A DNA stretch of 64,000 nucleotides from Bidens hawaiensis (lineage: Eukaryota > Streptophyta > Magnoliopsida > Asterales > Asteraceae), in assembly GCA_021521415.1 (NCBI GenBank), contig JAIQDT010005003.1, positions 137,001 through 201,000 of the forward strand. Direction: 5' to 3'. A program made the position numbers and the translations under genes. Shown piece by piece: positions 46,252 to 57,238 of the stretch. The notes under the pieces are model-generated. The model saw nothing but the letters and a program-made list of their open reading frames with translations, did no database searches and was not told where the DNA came from. The stretch's first letter is position 1. Every line of letters starts with the position of its first letter.

Positions 46252-48270
46252 TGTAACAACCGTTAATTTCGGTTCCAAGAGTTAAAGCTTGTATAGTATG
46301 TATTATTCTCGGGATTTAAACGACGTTTCTCGGGAGCCTTTACGTCATCTCGGTACGTTAAATTATCCAACCTTTCCTTCCAAGTTACCATATCCCTTAA
46401 ATTTTGAGGGCTAATGTGTAACATTTATTTTATATCATAAAATAATGAAAAACCCTAACCCTAAACCCCATGCGCAGCCGATCGGACCAGACCCCCCCTG
46501 GCGATTTTTCTTCTGTGCAGCCGAGTTTCAACCGTAAAAACTTCAATTCAAGGTCGGTTTTATGATTCCCCATGTCTTTTACACCTTAGATCATATTAAC
46601 ACGCTTATTGGTCGTTAAGGTTGAGTTTTGATGATAATAGTTTGCTGACAGATTCGTATATGTTTATTGTAGGGTCTGTAATATGATGATAATCCATTGT
46701 TTTTGATCGATTCTTGTTTCCATGATGTTCTACTTTGAGTCTAGTTTCCGGAAAGGTATAATATGTAATTTTTGGACGAGATTTGAATGGTTTTTATGAT
46801 TTTATAATATCAAGTGTCAAAGCTGATGCGGGATGACAGATTCTTGTTGGTTCCAGAATTGGTTGATTCCACTTCCGGAAGTTAGTATTTTGAGTTAGGT
46901 ACCAAACCCGGTTGGAATCATTTAATTTGGCTTGGTAATGATTTTTATAAAAAATAAAACCATTTTGTCGAGCAGTGAAATAGCTACACGTACCTTGCTG
47001 TTTTGGAGGAATTTTTATAATTTTTGGGTCCATTAGAAAAATATAATAAAAATATTTTTATAGACCTAAGACATTTATTAAATTCTGGTAAAAATTTAAT
47101 AATTTATTTCAAAGGTTATCCTATGTAATTAAATGCATCTTCGCATGCTAAAATCTACACGTTTATTTGTTATTGATCGATAAGCTTGTTATAGGTTAAC
47201 CGGGTGGCTGTCCAATTGAGCGTTTCCGGGACTGTTTTGAGTGAGGTTTTTGCACCAAAATCCTCCTAGGTATGTGTGGTACATCATACTTAAAAACCAT
47301 ATTCATTGAAAGTGTTTAGATCGGTCAATCGATTTTAGTTCAAAAACTAGGGTTTATCGGGTATAGAATCGTCAATTGTTGAGTTTGATGCGTTAATCGA
47401 TTGAATGACCAACCGAATCAGTTTGGTTAGCCCTAGGGGGTTTAAGGGCTGTGGGAAAATTATTTCTTTGGTACTCGAGGCTGATTAGGTTGGTGATTAG
47501 TCAATCGATTCGGTTGTGCGCGAATTGTCGTTTAAACATTAAAGTGAGTGTTGTAAAAAGGAACCGTCAACCCTATCAACTCGGGTGACATAATTATGAT
47601 GTATGAAAAGGTTAAGATGGGAATTTGGTCCATTTGGGGCTGATTTGTTTGATAATTGGTTTTAAGATTTATTACGGGCGTGTTTGACTCGATTTGCATA
47701 CCGACGGGTGAGTTGTGCATCATGGTTAGCCCCCGACCATGATCGTAGGGTGGATTTGGTTAATTGAAAGGTTTTAGGGGCTGAGGTAAAGTAAAAGAGT
47801 ATAGGTTGGGCCTCGGGCCAAGTTGTTGGGCCTGAGCGGCCCGTTAGGCAAGTGTGTTCTTACGGTCTAGTTTAGTAACACGTTGGGTACAATTTACAGG
47901 CCCTTACTTGTGAGTGTGCACATAGAGATTTCCTAGCTCGTTGCTAGTGTTTGGTTGATCTCAAGTGAGTTCATGATGCCCCTTTTCACTCTTTTCAAGT
48001 TTTGGGCTAGCATGTACACCTAAGTGTTTTTCTTACTTGATGAAATGTTTTAAACAATTTTATATAGGCTTGCTAGTTTATAATAGGCCTTGGGATGTTA
48101 AATATATTTATATGTATATATATATATACACACATTATTGTTTGGCCTATATTTGGCGGAGTTGTAGTCGTTTCGACTACGGATGTTGCGTATGCCTACT
48201 TTGTGTTTGCATGCGTTGATGTTATGTGTTTGGGTTGTACGTTTGCTCGACCCTGATGTTATACGTGGAT

Positions 48271-48315
<45 letters not shown>

Positions 48316-48847
48316 ATATATATAGGGATGTACTTGAAAGGATGTTTATATATATATATCTTTTGTATATGTATGTATGAGAATGTTTAGTCTTCGGTAA
48401 TGATGACTTAATGGATGCACTCTTTTTACCTTAAAAACTTTTGGTATGTCTACCATATTTGTTATTACTGATATTATTTACTTAAAACTTGAACTCACTC
48501 AGCTCAAGCTGACTTTGTGTGCATGTTAGTGTGAGTTTCAGGTTAGGAAGAGGATGCCTTATCGCTTGGACGTGCACGAAGCTACTTGGACGGTGAAGGG
48601 CATACGTGGATGGAAGAATGTACTTTGAACAATTTGATTTTAAATAGTTTCATGAATTGTGTTTTAAAGTTGGTTTTGGGCAAAATTCCCGGGTTTTAGG
48701 GAACTTACTTCACTATTTATGTTTTACGCTGAATTTACACTCTGAGATGTTTGTTTTAACAGAAGAAACCGTTTTCAAGTTTAATTAATTTAAACAATAT
48801 TTTGCATGAATACCAACTGTGGGGCTCCCGGGGTTTGGGGTCCTACA
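46252..48847 (+). repeat. Gypsy-1 3' LTR (2596 bp)
   Basis: Starts TGTAACAACCG right after the polypurine tract AAGGGGGGTGGACT (46238-46251) and ends ggtttggggtcctaca. It contains TA-rich microsatellites at about 48115-48130, 48275-48312 and 48345-48360. The partner LTR is absent, so the ends rest on TG/CA and the purine tract. Confidence 0.78.
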
Positions 48848-49823
48848 GCTAGAACTCACCTGGAGTCGGTTTCTCTCGCCTTTAATGGTAATGCCCTTCC
48901 TTAGTTATGCACGGCTAACTGTACAATACATTACGCGTGTCAATCATCCATTACTACTACTTCATACATCTAAGTTAATGAAACTCTCAACTAATGGGGT
49001 CCGGGGGCAGCGCCCCTGGTAGCGGGGTCTAGGGGCGGCGGCCCCTAGCAGGGTCCAAGGGGCAGAACCCTTGGCTGGGGTCCAAGCGAAGTACCTATTT
49101 CGCTTCTCATGACTGAGCGAAGCGAAATACCTGTTTCGCTTCTCATGGATGAGCGAAACGAAATACCTGTTTCGCTTCTCATGGCGGAGCGAAGAAAAAT
49201 TCCTTCCTTTCTTCGTTTTTACCATTTTAAAGCCATTTTACATCGTGGCTCTTCCTCAGGACCTGATTTTTACTCTTTCTCAACTTTCGACACATTCTGA
49301 CCCCATGCACCTGATCCTGAACCCATATCTCTCATAGTCCAAACACCACCTTTTTATCTTAAAGTGCACCCAAGAGGTTATAACTTACCAAGTTTATATT
49401 TTTCTTACATTTCACAACCTGATCTATCATTATATCTGTTTGCATGCCGATTCTAACCATAAAACTTAACCATTTAAACCGAAACCTACCTTGTGCTTCG
49501 GGTTCGAGTCCAAATCCGGACAATACCTAGATCTTGACGTGATTCTTGTTATTTGATGATATCTACACACGAGATTCTTCCTTCTTTTTTTTACACGGAT
49601 TTGGATCCGGAATGTAGAGAGAAAGTGTGTGTGTGGTGAAAGGTAACAAAATGGTGTAAGGGTGGAGGGGTTAGGCTTATATAGGGGGCCATGGGCCCCA
49701 CAACCAACTCACAATTCCAAATCCAAGTATTATCCAAACACTTAACACACGACTAACTTAACGACACACAGTTACTAACAAAACTTTCCGTCATTTATTA
49801 TTTAACAAAAGTTGGATGTTACA
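48848..49823 (-). mobile_element. Fragment of another LTR element, probably minus strand
   Basis: On the minus strand it opens TGTAACATCC (49823), followed by a TATA sequence ctatataagcc (about 49675) and a CT-rich leader, as in an LTR promoter. Its other end runs into the gypsy-1 LTR at 48847 and is lost. It holds three variants of a ggggtcc-aggggcagcgcccc unit (48996-49083) and three copies of a 42-bp unit with GCGAAATACCTGTTTCGC (49085-49195). Confidence 0.55.
48996..49195 (+). repeat. Two adjacent short tandem arrays (GC-rich unit, then GCGAAATAC...TTTCGC unit)
   Basis: The first array repeats a GC-rich inverted unit (gggggcagcgcccc, then related forms) about every 28-30 bp. The second repeats cctgtttcgcttctcatgg with flanking gcgaa about every 42 bp, three times. 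Each unit can fold on itself. Confidence 0.85.
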
Positions 49824-50003
49824 CAAGGGGATTCCAGTTTCCGTCCCTCATGGAATCTTGGTCCGGACGCGCTCTTCACAGATACGCGTGTGTGCCAACA
49901 GTTCTTTGAGCATTGCCTCCCACCCTCCGAGCGTACCCGCATTCATTCCCATACTCAGGCTAGTTTGGCACAAGCTCTTAGCTATCATATGGCTAATGTG
50001 TTG
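49824..50003 (+). other. Short coding-like fragment, possibly an antisense ORF of a gypsy element
   Basis: An open frame from 49812 reads ...SSFRPSWNLGPDALF, CQQFFEHCLPPSERTRIH and ASLAQALSYHMANVL. The W-x-L, LPPSER and SLAQALSYH pattern resembles fragments I associate with plant retroelement ORFs, in some Tat-type elements antisense to the 3' LTR. The stretch is short, so this is a weak call. Confidence 0.3.
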
Positions 50004-53000
50004 TGTCACACCCTGACTAGCACAATGCGGAAGCGTAAAGCGGGAATGTAACAGACACCTCTGGTATCAACAACATTGTTTATAAAGAAACATTAAAACT
50101 AATTTACATTATATTACATTACATTGTTCTATCATTGTTTTACAGTCTAGGCGATACAAACAAAACTAGTTCGTTAAACTATTTGATCTTACTACTAACA
50201 CCCGTGCATCTATTCATATAGTATCAACCACACTTTGGACACGTAGCAGATCACCAAGTTATTCCAACTTTGGTATCCCTGAAAAGCAGTTTAAACGGGT
50301 CAACTACAAGAGTTGGTGAGTTTCACGAGTTTCAAGTAAATAGTTATGATTATTCACAATTTAACACTTGTAATCTTGATCTAAGTATGTATGTATGTAA
50401 ATGATGTAATTGTGCTAAGCTACAGTGAAGCCTTGACTGTTTGTGCTGCGTGCATCCATTTTCCACGCCCAATCAACCACTGTGGCTCCCTTTCCACCCA
50501 CAATATGCCCCAAGTAGCTATGTCTAACACTACATAGCGTGTTTGTGTATTTATCATCAGGTGAAAACGGGGTAAAGTCTCAGCAACACATGCCGGCTCC
50601 GTTTGGGTTTGTCAAACCTATAGTACTATTCACAAGCCACCGGCTCGAAGTTAATCATTGTGATCGTGGGGAGTTTCGTGTGTTAGCACTTAGATAATTC
50701 ACATTAATACATGTTCTAGTTATGTATATGTAATCAAACATGCTTTTCACCCCAAAAGTTTGTAAAACAGTTTAGAAGTGGGGTCATGAAACTCACTGTT
50801 TAGTAGATAATCAACACTTGTGTCAGCTCGTGGTTTGTTCGTTTTGCTATCACTAGTTCCTATAATCAATATTATAATAATATAATATTTTAATATTATT
50901 ATAATCTTAATACTAAACTGGGCTGTATATCTAATCTGGGTATAGCTGGAACGCCCAGAAAGTGTCAATAGGCTTAGGTTGTGATGTTGTTCAATGTCTA
51001 ATACTTAAAACCGAACTTGGCTCAGTTTCCTCGTTTTTCCAGCTGGGCCAAGTCGTTTGTTTACGCGTCCAGAAAACAGTTATGGAGAAATAAGCTTGGG
51101 TAAATGTGTTGGTCGATAAAATGATTAAGTTATAAAGAAAGATCATACAATGGGGTCCCGTATTAGCTACGGGTCCCGTTTCCGTTTATTAAGTTTGATT
51201 TGAGAAGAAATGCGCACAATCTATCCAGATTATCCAAGTTTCCCATAAAAAGTTCGTTTTTACATAATTAATCCAAAAATATGATTTTTGATCACTCTTG
51301 GTGATCTGATATTCCCGCAGATTCATTAATCACGAACTTGGCGGTTTTTATCATAATTGAATTTGTTTAATTTTCAAATTAACATAATTAATTAACCGTT
51401 AATCATTAAAATATCAAAATTTAGCTACCTATCAAGTAAAATATGTAGATTTTTTTAAAATATTTCTGGAATTATTTACTGATTTATTAATTTAAAAAAA
51501 TTCATTTTACCTACTATATTTAGCCTGAAAATCGTCCGTTTATCCCAAACGATTTCCAAAAATTCCACAAAAATTCCAACATACTCAAATTATACCCGAA
51601 AACTATCTGTATCAATTCCATAATGTAACAACCTTGTTCATTATTCTTTTCGGCCCAAATTCAGCTATAAAAATTCATACGAACGCTTATGCACAAAACA
51701 CCCTTAGACTTCTCCAAATAATCCCAAATTTCATAGGTGATCAAAATCTAACAAATCTAAGTTCCCAAAAAATTTCATAATTTTTCAAGCATCTTAACTA
51801 ATTTTCCCAAATAAACATCCCAATTCGGTAATAAATTCGCCAAATATTCTCGGATGGTTGAAAAATTACCAAATTTGAACAGGGACTCAATGATATGGTC
51901 CATGATGTACCTGCAAAATTTCAAGACCTAAAAATATGCCCATCACAACCTTAACCTAAACAGTCCGTAAATGAGTGATTTGGTATTACCTTAGCGGGTT
52001 TGGCTTGTTTTCGCCTTTCTAATCAAGGTTTCAAGCTCTTGTGCGTCTATGCAGGCTAGATACAAGTCTAATATCACAAACCTAGCAAATTTTCATCAAC
52101 ATAACAACCCTTGACTTAGGGTTTCGGCTAGGATGTAAAAACGAACTATTGAACCGTAAAAATGCCGTTTCAACTCTCTATTACGTGTTTATGGCCAAAA
52201 AATTTATCAAACCAGGTTCCTTACCATGTGTAGGATCAAAACATATTTATGGACCATTTTTAGGGTTTTTACATGGTTAGGAATGATTTTTAGCAACCAA
52301 ACTATGTTTATATGGTATTAATCAAGGTTAAACAAGTGTAAACGTTGCTTATTTAAGTTATTTACCTTAGGGTTTGAAGGAATTCTGGAAAAATGAGTTG
52401 CAGATGCTTGGACTTGAAGTTTTTGTTAAATAGAATGTATAAACAAGCTTAGAAGTTAAGTTATATAAAAAAATGGGGGTGGGGTATGGTTGCGACCGGG
52501 AATGCTTATGGGCCCATTTTGGCCCAATAATCTCAATCTAAAGGCCCAAACTCGAAAGCCCAGTTCCAAATTTATTTCGGGTTGGGTTTTTGACGCGTAA
52601 AACATATCGGGTGTGTCAAACAGTGTGAAAATGGGTGTTTTTCGGCTAGTTTTGTGTAAATTTATAAAAACATACTATACGTATGTAAAAATCGAAAATA
52701 TTTTCACGGCTTGCTTAAAACATTTCAAATAAGTGTTTGGTAAGTCGTTTTCGGCTTAACGGATGATACAATGCTTGGTTTGTAACTATCTTTCGCGTTT
52801 AAATCTATAGCGGGTAGTTAAACGAGCATGTTTTCGTTTAACTTGTTTTCTATTGAACTAAGGCCATATTACTAATATATTAGCTTATATTAAACGTATA
52901 TCACTTATAGATGACCCGCCGGGATATCTAGGTCATAACCAGACCCGTTCGGTTAATCGTTCGCTCGTTACGTAATAAGCGTTTAATCGTTAAATCGGTA

Positions 53001-53042
53001 ACTGTATATTAGGGTGTACCTGGTTTTGTCTCAATTGTCACA
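50004..53042 (-). repeat. Gypsy-2 3' LTR (about 3.0 kb)
   Basis: The right end on the plus strand, ...AATTGTCACA (53042), abuts the polypurine tract. The left end TGTCACACCC at 50004 is chosen for its TG start and its match to a common gypsy LTR terminus. The partner LTR is outside the window, so the left end is tentative. No gene inside; A/T-rich with a phased ATAATATT run near 50870-50910. Confidence 0.68.
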
Positions 53043-53053
53043 TTCTCCCCCCG
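53043..53053 (-). promoter_or_regulatory. Gypsy-2 polypurine tract
   Basis: Plus strand ttctcccccc, i.e. GGGGGGAGAA on the element strand, directly before the LTR start TGTGACAATTG. Confidence 0.85.
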
Positions 53054-53080
53054 TTAGAAAATTTCGTCCCCGAAATTCGA

Positions 53081-56035
53081 TTATTCAACTTTGCCCTTAT
53101 TTAGAAATAGGTGCGGGTATTTCTTTTTAAATTCGGATTTCCGCTCCCACGTGAATTCGGGTCCCCGTTCTGAATTCCACCGAACTTTGACCAGAGAGAT
53201 TTTGTTGAGTCTTAATTGTTTTATTTTCCCCTCTAGTATTTCCACTGGTTCCTCTACGAAGTTTAGTTTCTCGTTTATGTTTAAGTCTTTTAGTGGTACG
53301 ATTTCAGTTTCTTCGGTAAGGCACTTTTTCAGGTTCAGAACGTGAAAGACATCATGGATAGAACTTAACTCCAAAGGTAACCTTAGTCGGTAGGCTACAT
53401 GACCGATCTTAGAAATAACTTCAAATGGCCAATGTATCGCGGAGCCAGTTTACCGGTTTTACCGAATCGAATGACGCCTTTCCATGGGGACACTTTTAAG
53501 AAAACTTTATCGCCTATTTCAAAGGACAACGATTTTCTACGAACGTCTGTATAGCTTTTCTGTTGGTCTCAGGCGATTTTTAGTTTGTTTGTGATTATAC
53601 GGATTTTGTCAGTGGTTTCTTGGATCAAGTTAGATCGGGTAATTTGGGTATCTCCCACTTTAGTTCAGCATAGGGGTGATCTACATTTTTGACCGTACAA
53701 AGCTTCGTATGGTGCTGCTTGAATGCTGCAATGATAGCTATTAATATACGAAAATTCAACTATTGGAAGATGTTGATCCCAGCTTCCACCAAAGTCTAAG
53801 ACACAAGAACGTAGTAAATCTTCTAGGGTTTGGATAGTTCGCTTGGATTGACCGTCGGTTTCGGGTTGGTAGGCAGTGCTTAGGTCCATTCGGGTTCCCA
53901 AGGCTTCCTATACAGCTTGCCAGAATCGAGAAGTGATATGGCTATCACGATCAGAGATGATTGAAATAGGTACGCCATGTCAGGATACGATTTCGTTGAT
54001 GTAAATGTGAGCAAGTTTTTCGGTTGTGTATGTGGTACGAATTGGAAGGAATGTGCGGACTTGGTCAATCGGTCAACTATTACCCATATTGCATCGTTTC
54101 CTCGGGAGGTTTTAGGGAGTTCGTTACAAAATCCACGGTAATTTGTTTCCATTTCCATTGTGGTATTTCCGGTTGGTGCAACATTCCCGAAGGTTTTTGA
54201 TATTCAGCGTTAACACTCGCACAAGTTAAACATTTACCGACATACGTGGCTATATCCTTCTTCACACCAGGCCACCAATAATACTCTTTCAAGTCCTTGT
54301 ACATTTTATCTATTCCTGGGTGAATAGGATACTTGGACTTATGGGCTTTGTCCATGATCAAGTCCTGCAATTTGTTAAGACTGGGAATCCAAACTCGGCT
54401 TTTGTAGTATAAAATTTCGTCAGTTCTTTCTTCAAAATTTTGTTCGGTCCCGTGTAAGTCTTCATTTTCCAAGTGATCTTCTTTTAAAGCTTCATTTTGG
54501 GCATTGCGGATTTGTTCAGTAAGGCTAGTTTGGACGATCATTCCAAGTGCTCGGACCCTCAATGGTTTGATTATGTCTTTTCTACTTAAGGCATCTGCTA
54601 CTATATTAGCCTTGCTCGGATGGTATCGGATCTCACAGTCATAATCATTCAACAATTCTACCCATCTTCTCTGCCTCATGTTCAGCTCTTCTGGTCGAAA
54701 ATATGTTGTAGGCTCTTGTGGTCGGTGTATATTATGCATTTAGTGCCATACAAATAATGCCTCTAGATCTTAAGCGCAAAGATAACTACGCCCAGTTCCA
54801 AGTCGTGGGTAGTATAATTCTTCTCATGCAATTTTAACTGACGAGAAGCATATGCTATGACCTTTTTTCTTTGCATCAATACGCATCCTAAGCCTTTCCG
54901 AGACGCGTCACGATAAACTACCAGATCATCAGTTCCCTCTGGAAGACTCTGTATCGGGGCTTGGCATAGTTTCTGCTTAAGCAATTGAAAAGCCGCTTCT
55001 TGATCTTCTCCCCAATCATAAACACGATCTTTTTGGGTCAAAAGGGTTAGAGGTTGGGCTATGCTGGAAAAGTTTGCGGTAAAGCGCTGGTAATACCCAG
55101 CTAATCCCAAAAATTGGCGAATCTCTTTCGGTGACTTCGAGGCTTGCCAATTTTTAGTCGCCTCAATTTTGCTCGGGTTTACATGGATTCCGTTCGGATT
55201 AACAACGTGGCCTAAAAATTGTACCTCTTGTAGCAAAAATTTTCATTTTGATAACTTGGCATATAGTTTCTCATGCCTTAACAATTCTAAGATGGTTCGT
55301 AAATGTTGCTCGTGTTCCTCTTTGGTTTTCGAATATATCAGAATGTCATCTATAAACACAATAACTAATTTGTCGTGGTACGGTTTACAAACTCGTTTCA
55401 TGAGGCCCATGAAAACTGCGGGAGCATTAGTCACCCCGAAAGGCATAACTAAGAATTCATAGTGACCATAACGAGTTTGAAATGCCATTTTGGACACATC
55501 TTCCTCCTGGATTTTAACTTGATGGTAACCGGATCGGAGGTCAATTTTGGAGAAATAATTTGCACCTTGCAGTTGGTCGAACAAGTCGTCTATTCGTGGA
55601 AGAGGATATCGCTTTTTGATGGTAACTTTTTTTTAATTTCCGGTAATCGATGCACATTCTAAAACTTCCATCTTTCTTCTTTACGAACAGTACCGGTGTT
55701 CCCCAAGGAGAATAGCTAGGACGAATGAAACCCTTATCTAACAATTCTTGTAACTGGTTGGATAATTCTTGCATTTTAGAGGGTGCCAATCGATAGGGTG
55801 CCTTAGCAATAGGGGCCGATCCTAAGATTAGGTCAATACATAATTCAACCTGTTAGTTCAGTGGTAATCCTGTTAAATCTTCGGGAAAGACATCGGGGTA
55901 TTCACGTACAATGGGGATATCTTCTATGTGTTTCTCATCAGGGTTTGTTAGGACATGAAATGTCATGTGTATGTCCCCAGTTCTATCAGGATGGTTCGAT
56001 ATGAAAATAACGATCGTGAAACCAAGTTAACGGAC
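53081..56035 (-). pseudogene. Gypsy-2 pol: RT, RNase H, integrase and chromodomain-like tail
   Basis: A minus-strand Ty3-gypsy pol, read from the right: VREYPDVFPEDLTG (about 55900), RT fingers (55789-55541), RT palm with [10 protein letters not shown] (55584-55243), thumb and RNase H start (55236-54763), then [12 protein letters not shown] ... RYHPSKANIVADALSRK and the integrase zinc region HPGIDKMY ... CLTCASV (54739-54080). The core shows VIVDRLTKSAH and [19 protein letters not shown] (to 53665): the expected catalytic Glu of 'QSER' is Lys here. The tail 53374-53081 ends with a chromodomain-like VKVRWNSERGPEFTWER and KKKYPHLF. At least six frameshifts or stops. The 5' part is cut off by element D. 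Confidence 0.9.
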
Positions 56036-56394
56036 TGAAAATGTCAAAAGAAACTGATTCGATCGAATCAGTGACTGATTCGATCGAACCAGGACTCATT
56101 CGATCGAATGAGATACTCATTCGATCGAATCAGTATACGATATATAAACGAAACTTAGGAAATTTCACAAAAGATAGCACACATTACACACAGTCACGAA
56201 CCTGCTACTGCCGAAAATCCTCTCTGCCAATCTTCGTCGTGTCGGTCTTTTCCTCCGTCCCTAGGTGTCAAACCGTCTTAGGAATCGTAACCGTGCGTTG
56301 TTGATCACCACCGAATCGCCGTGTTAGAGGATTCCGCACTCTAACGCGTTGCCCCGTGAATCGTTGGGAAACCGTGTCCCGCACCGGTCCGACA
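56036..56394 (+). repeat. Element D 5' LTR with palindrome array and TATA box
   Basis: Ends ...GGTCCGACA three bases before the PBS. TATA sequence tatataaa at 56141-56148. Upstream of it, four copies of TTCGATCGAA start at 56058, 56079, 56099 and 56120. The first and third extend to perfect 18-bp palindromes (CTGATTCGATCGAATCAG at 56054-56071; CTCATTCGATCGAATGAG at 56095-56112). Confidence 0.8.
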
Positions 56395-56397
56395 AAG

Positions 56398-56410
56398 TGG
56401 TATCAGAGCC
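56398..56410 (+). promoter_or_regulatory. Element D primer-binding site
   Basis: TGGTATCAGAGCC, the standard plant initiator-tRNA PBS, three bases after the LTR end. Confidence 0.98.
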
Positions 56411-56810
56411 TTTGGTTCTTGATTCACGTTAGATTCGTGGTGAAATTCGTGTTTTTCTCGCGAAAATCGTAATTTTTGCCGGAAAATTCCGAATTTTTGG
56501 TGTTTTTGATCTTGGTGTTCGTCGTGTTCTTGTCAAAAACTGTTAAAATTGTCATATTTTGGTGTTTTGATCTTAGAATTGTGTGATAAAAGTTCGAGTT
56601 TCGTCAAGAACGTTCTTCGCGTTCTTCGTGTTCTTCGTATTTTTGGTGGTTTTGATCCGTTTTTTGGTTGGTCTTAAGTTGTTTTTGTGTTAAAAGTCAT
56701 ATTTCGATCTTAATTTGCCTCTTGATCTTTCAAAATTCGTGTTTTTGATTCAAAATTCGAAAATCCGTCAAAATCTTCTAATTTTGGAATTTCCAGATTT
56801 TCCGATCGAA

Positions 56811-57210
56811 CGTGTCTATTTTTGGAACTCATTCGATCGAATAGCCTTCCTATTCGATCGAACAAGTTTGAACTTTGACCGAATCAGTTTTTCCCGCCGA
56901 GAATTACTCCTAGTTCATTCGATCGAACCAGATTTGTTCATTCGATCGAATTAGTCACCATTCGATCGAATAAGTCTTTTATTCGATCCGCCGATTCGAT
57001 CTTTGTCTTATTCGACTGTCAGAACCCGTTCGATTGAACCAGAAACTCTTTCGATCGAACCTCTCAACCCATTCGATCGAACCAGATTCACTTTCGATCG
57101 AATAACTTTCAGAAGAACAGATCAGTATTTCAGAGAGACATTCGATCGAACCAGAACACATTCGATCGAATAGGTCACTCATCCGATCGAATCAAACTCA
57201 TTCGATCAAC
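56811..57210. repeat. Element D leader array of TTCGATCGAA palindromes, ~21-bp phase
   Basis: Ten exact cores start at 56832, 56853, 56918, 56941, 56961, 57050, 57072, 57093, 57141 and 57161. Altered ones start at 56811, 56982, 57029, 57182 and 57201. Most neighbour spacings are 20-23 bp; the larger gaps contain decayed cores or interruptions. The 10-12 bases between cores vary, often starting with cca or ta. The array ends about 30 bp before the gag ATG. Confidence 0.95.
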
Positions 57211-57238
57211 AGTTCAACGTTAAAGCAAAGAAACAAAG

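Larger units (their letters stand above)
44014..48847 (+). mobile_element. Gypsy-1: truncated Ty3-gypsy chromovirus (Tekay/Del-like)
   Basis: Lacks 5' LTR, gag, protease and the start of RT. It keeps RT, RNase H, part of integrase, a chromodomain-like tail, the polypurine tract and a complete-looking 3' LTR (46252-48847). Lineage from the [21 protein letters not shown] and HPTFHMSHLRKC motifs and the C-terminal tail. Confidence 0.88.

Noticed and set aside
56811..57210. Regular short repeats with variable spacers, CRISPR-like at first sight
   Set aside because: Cores are only 10 bp with 10-12 bp linkers, they lie in a plant retroelement leader, and no cas-like gene is present.
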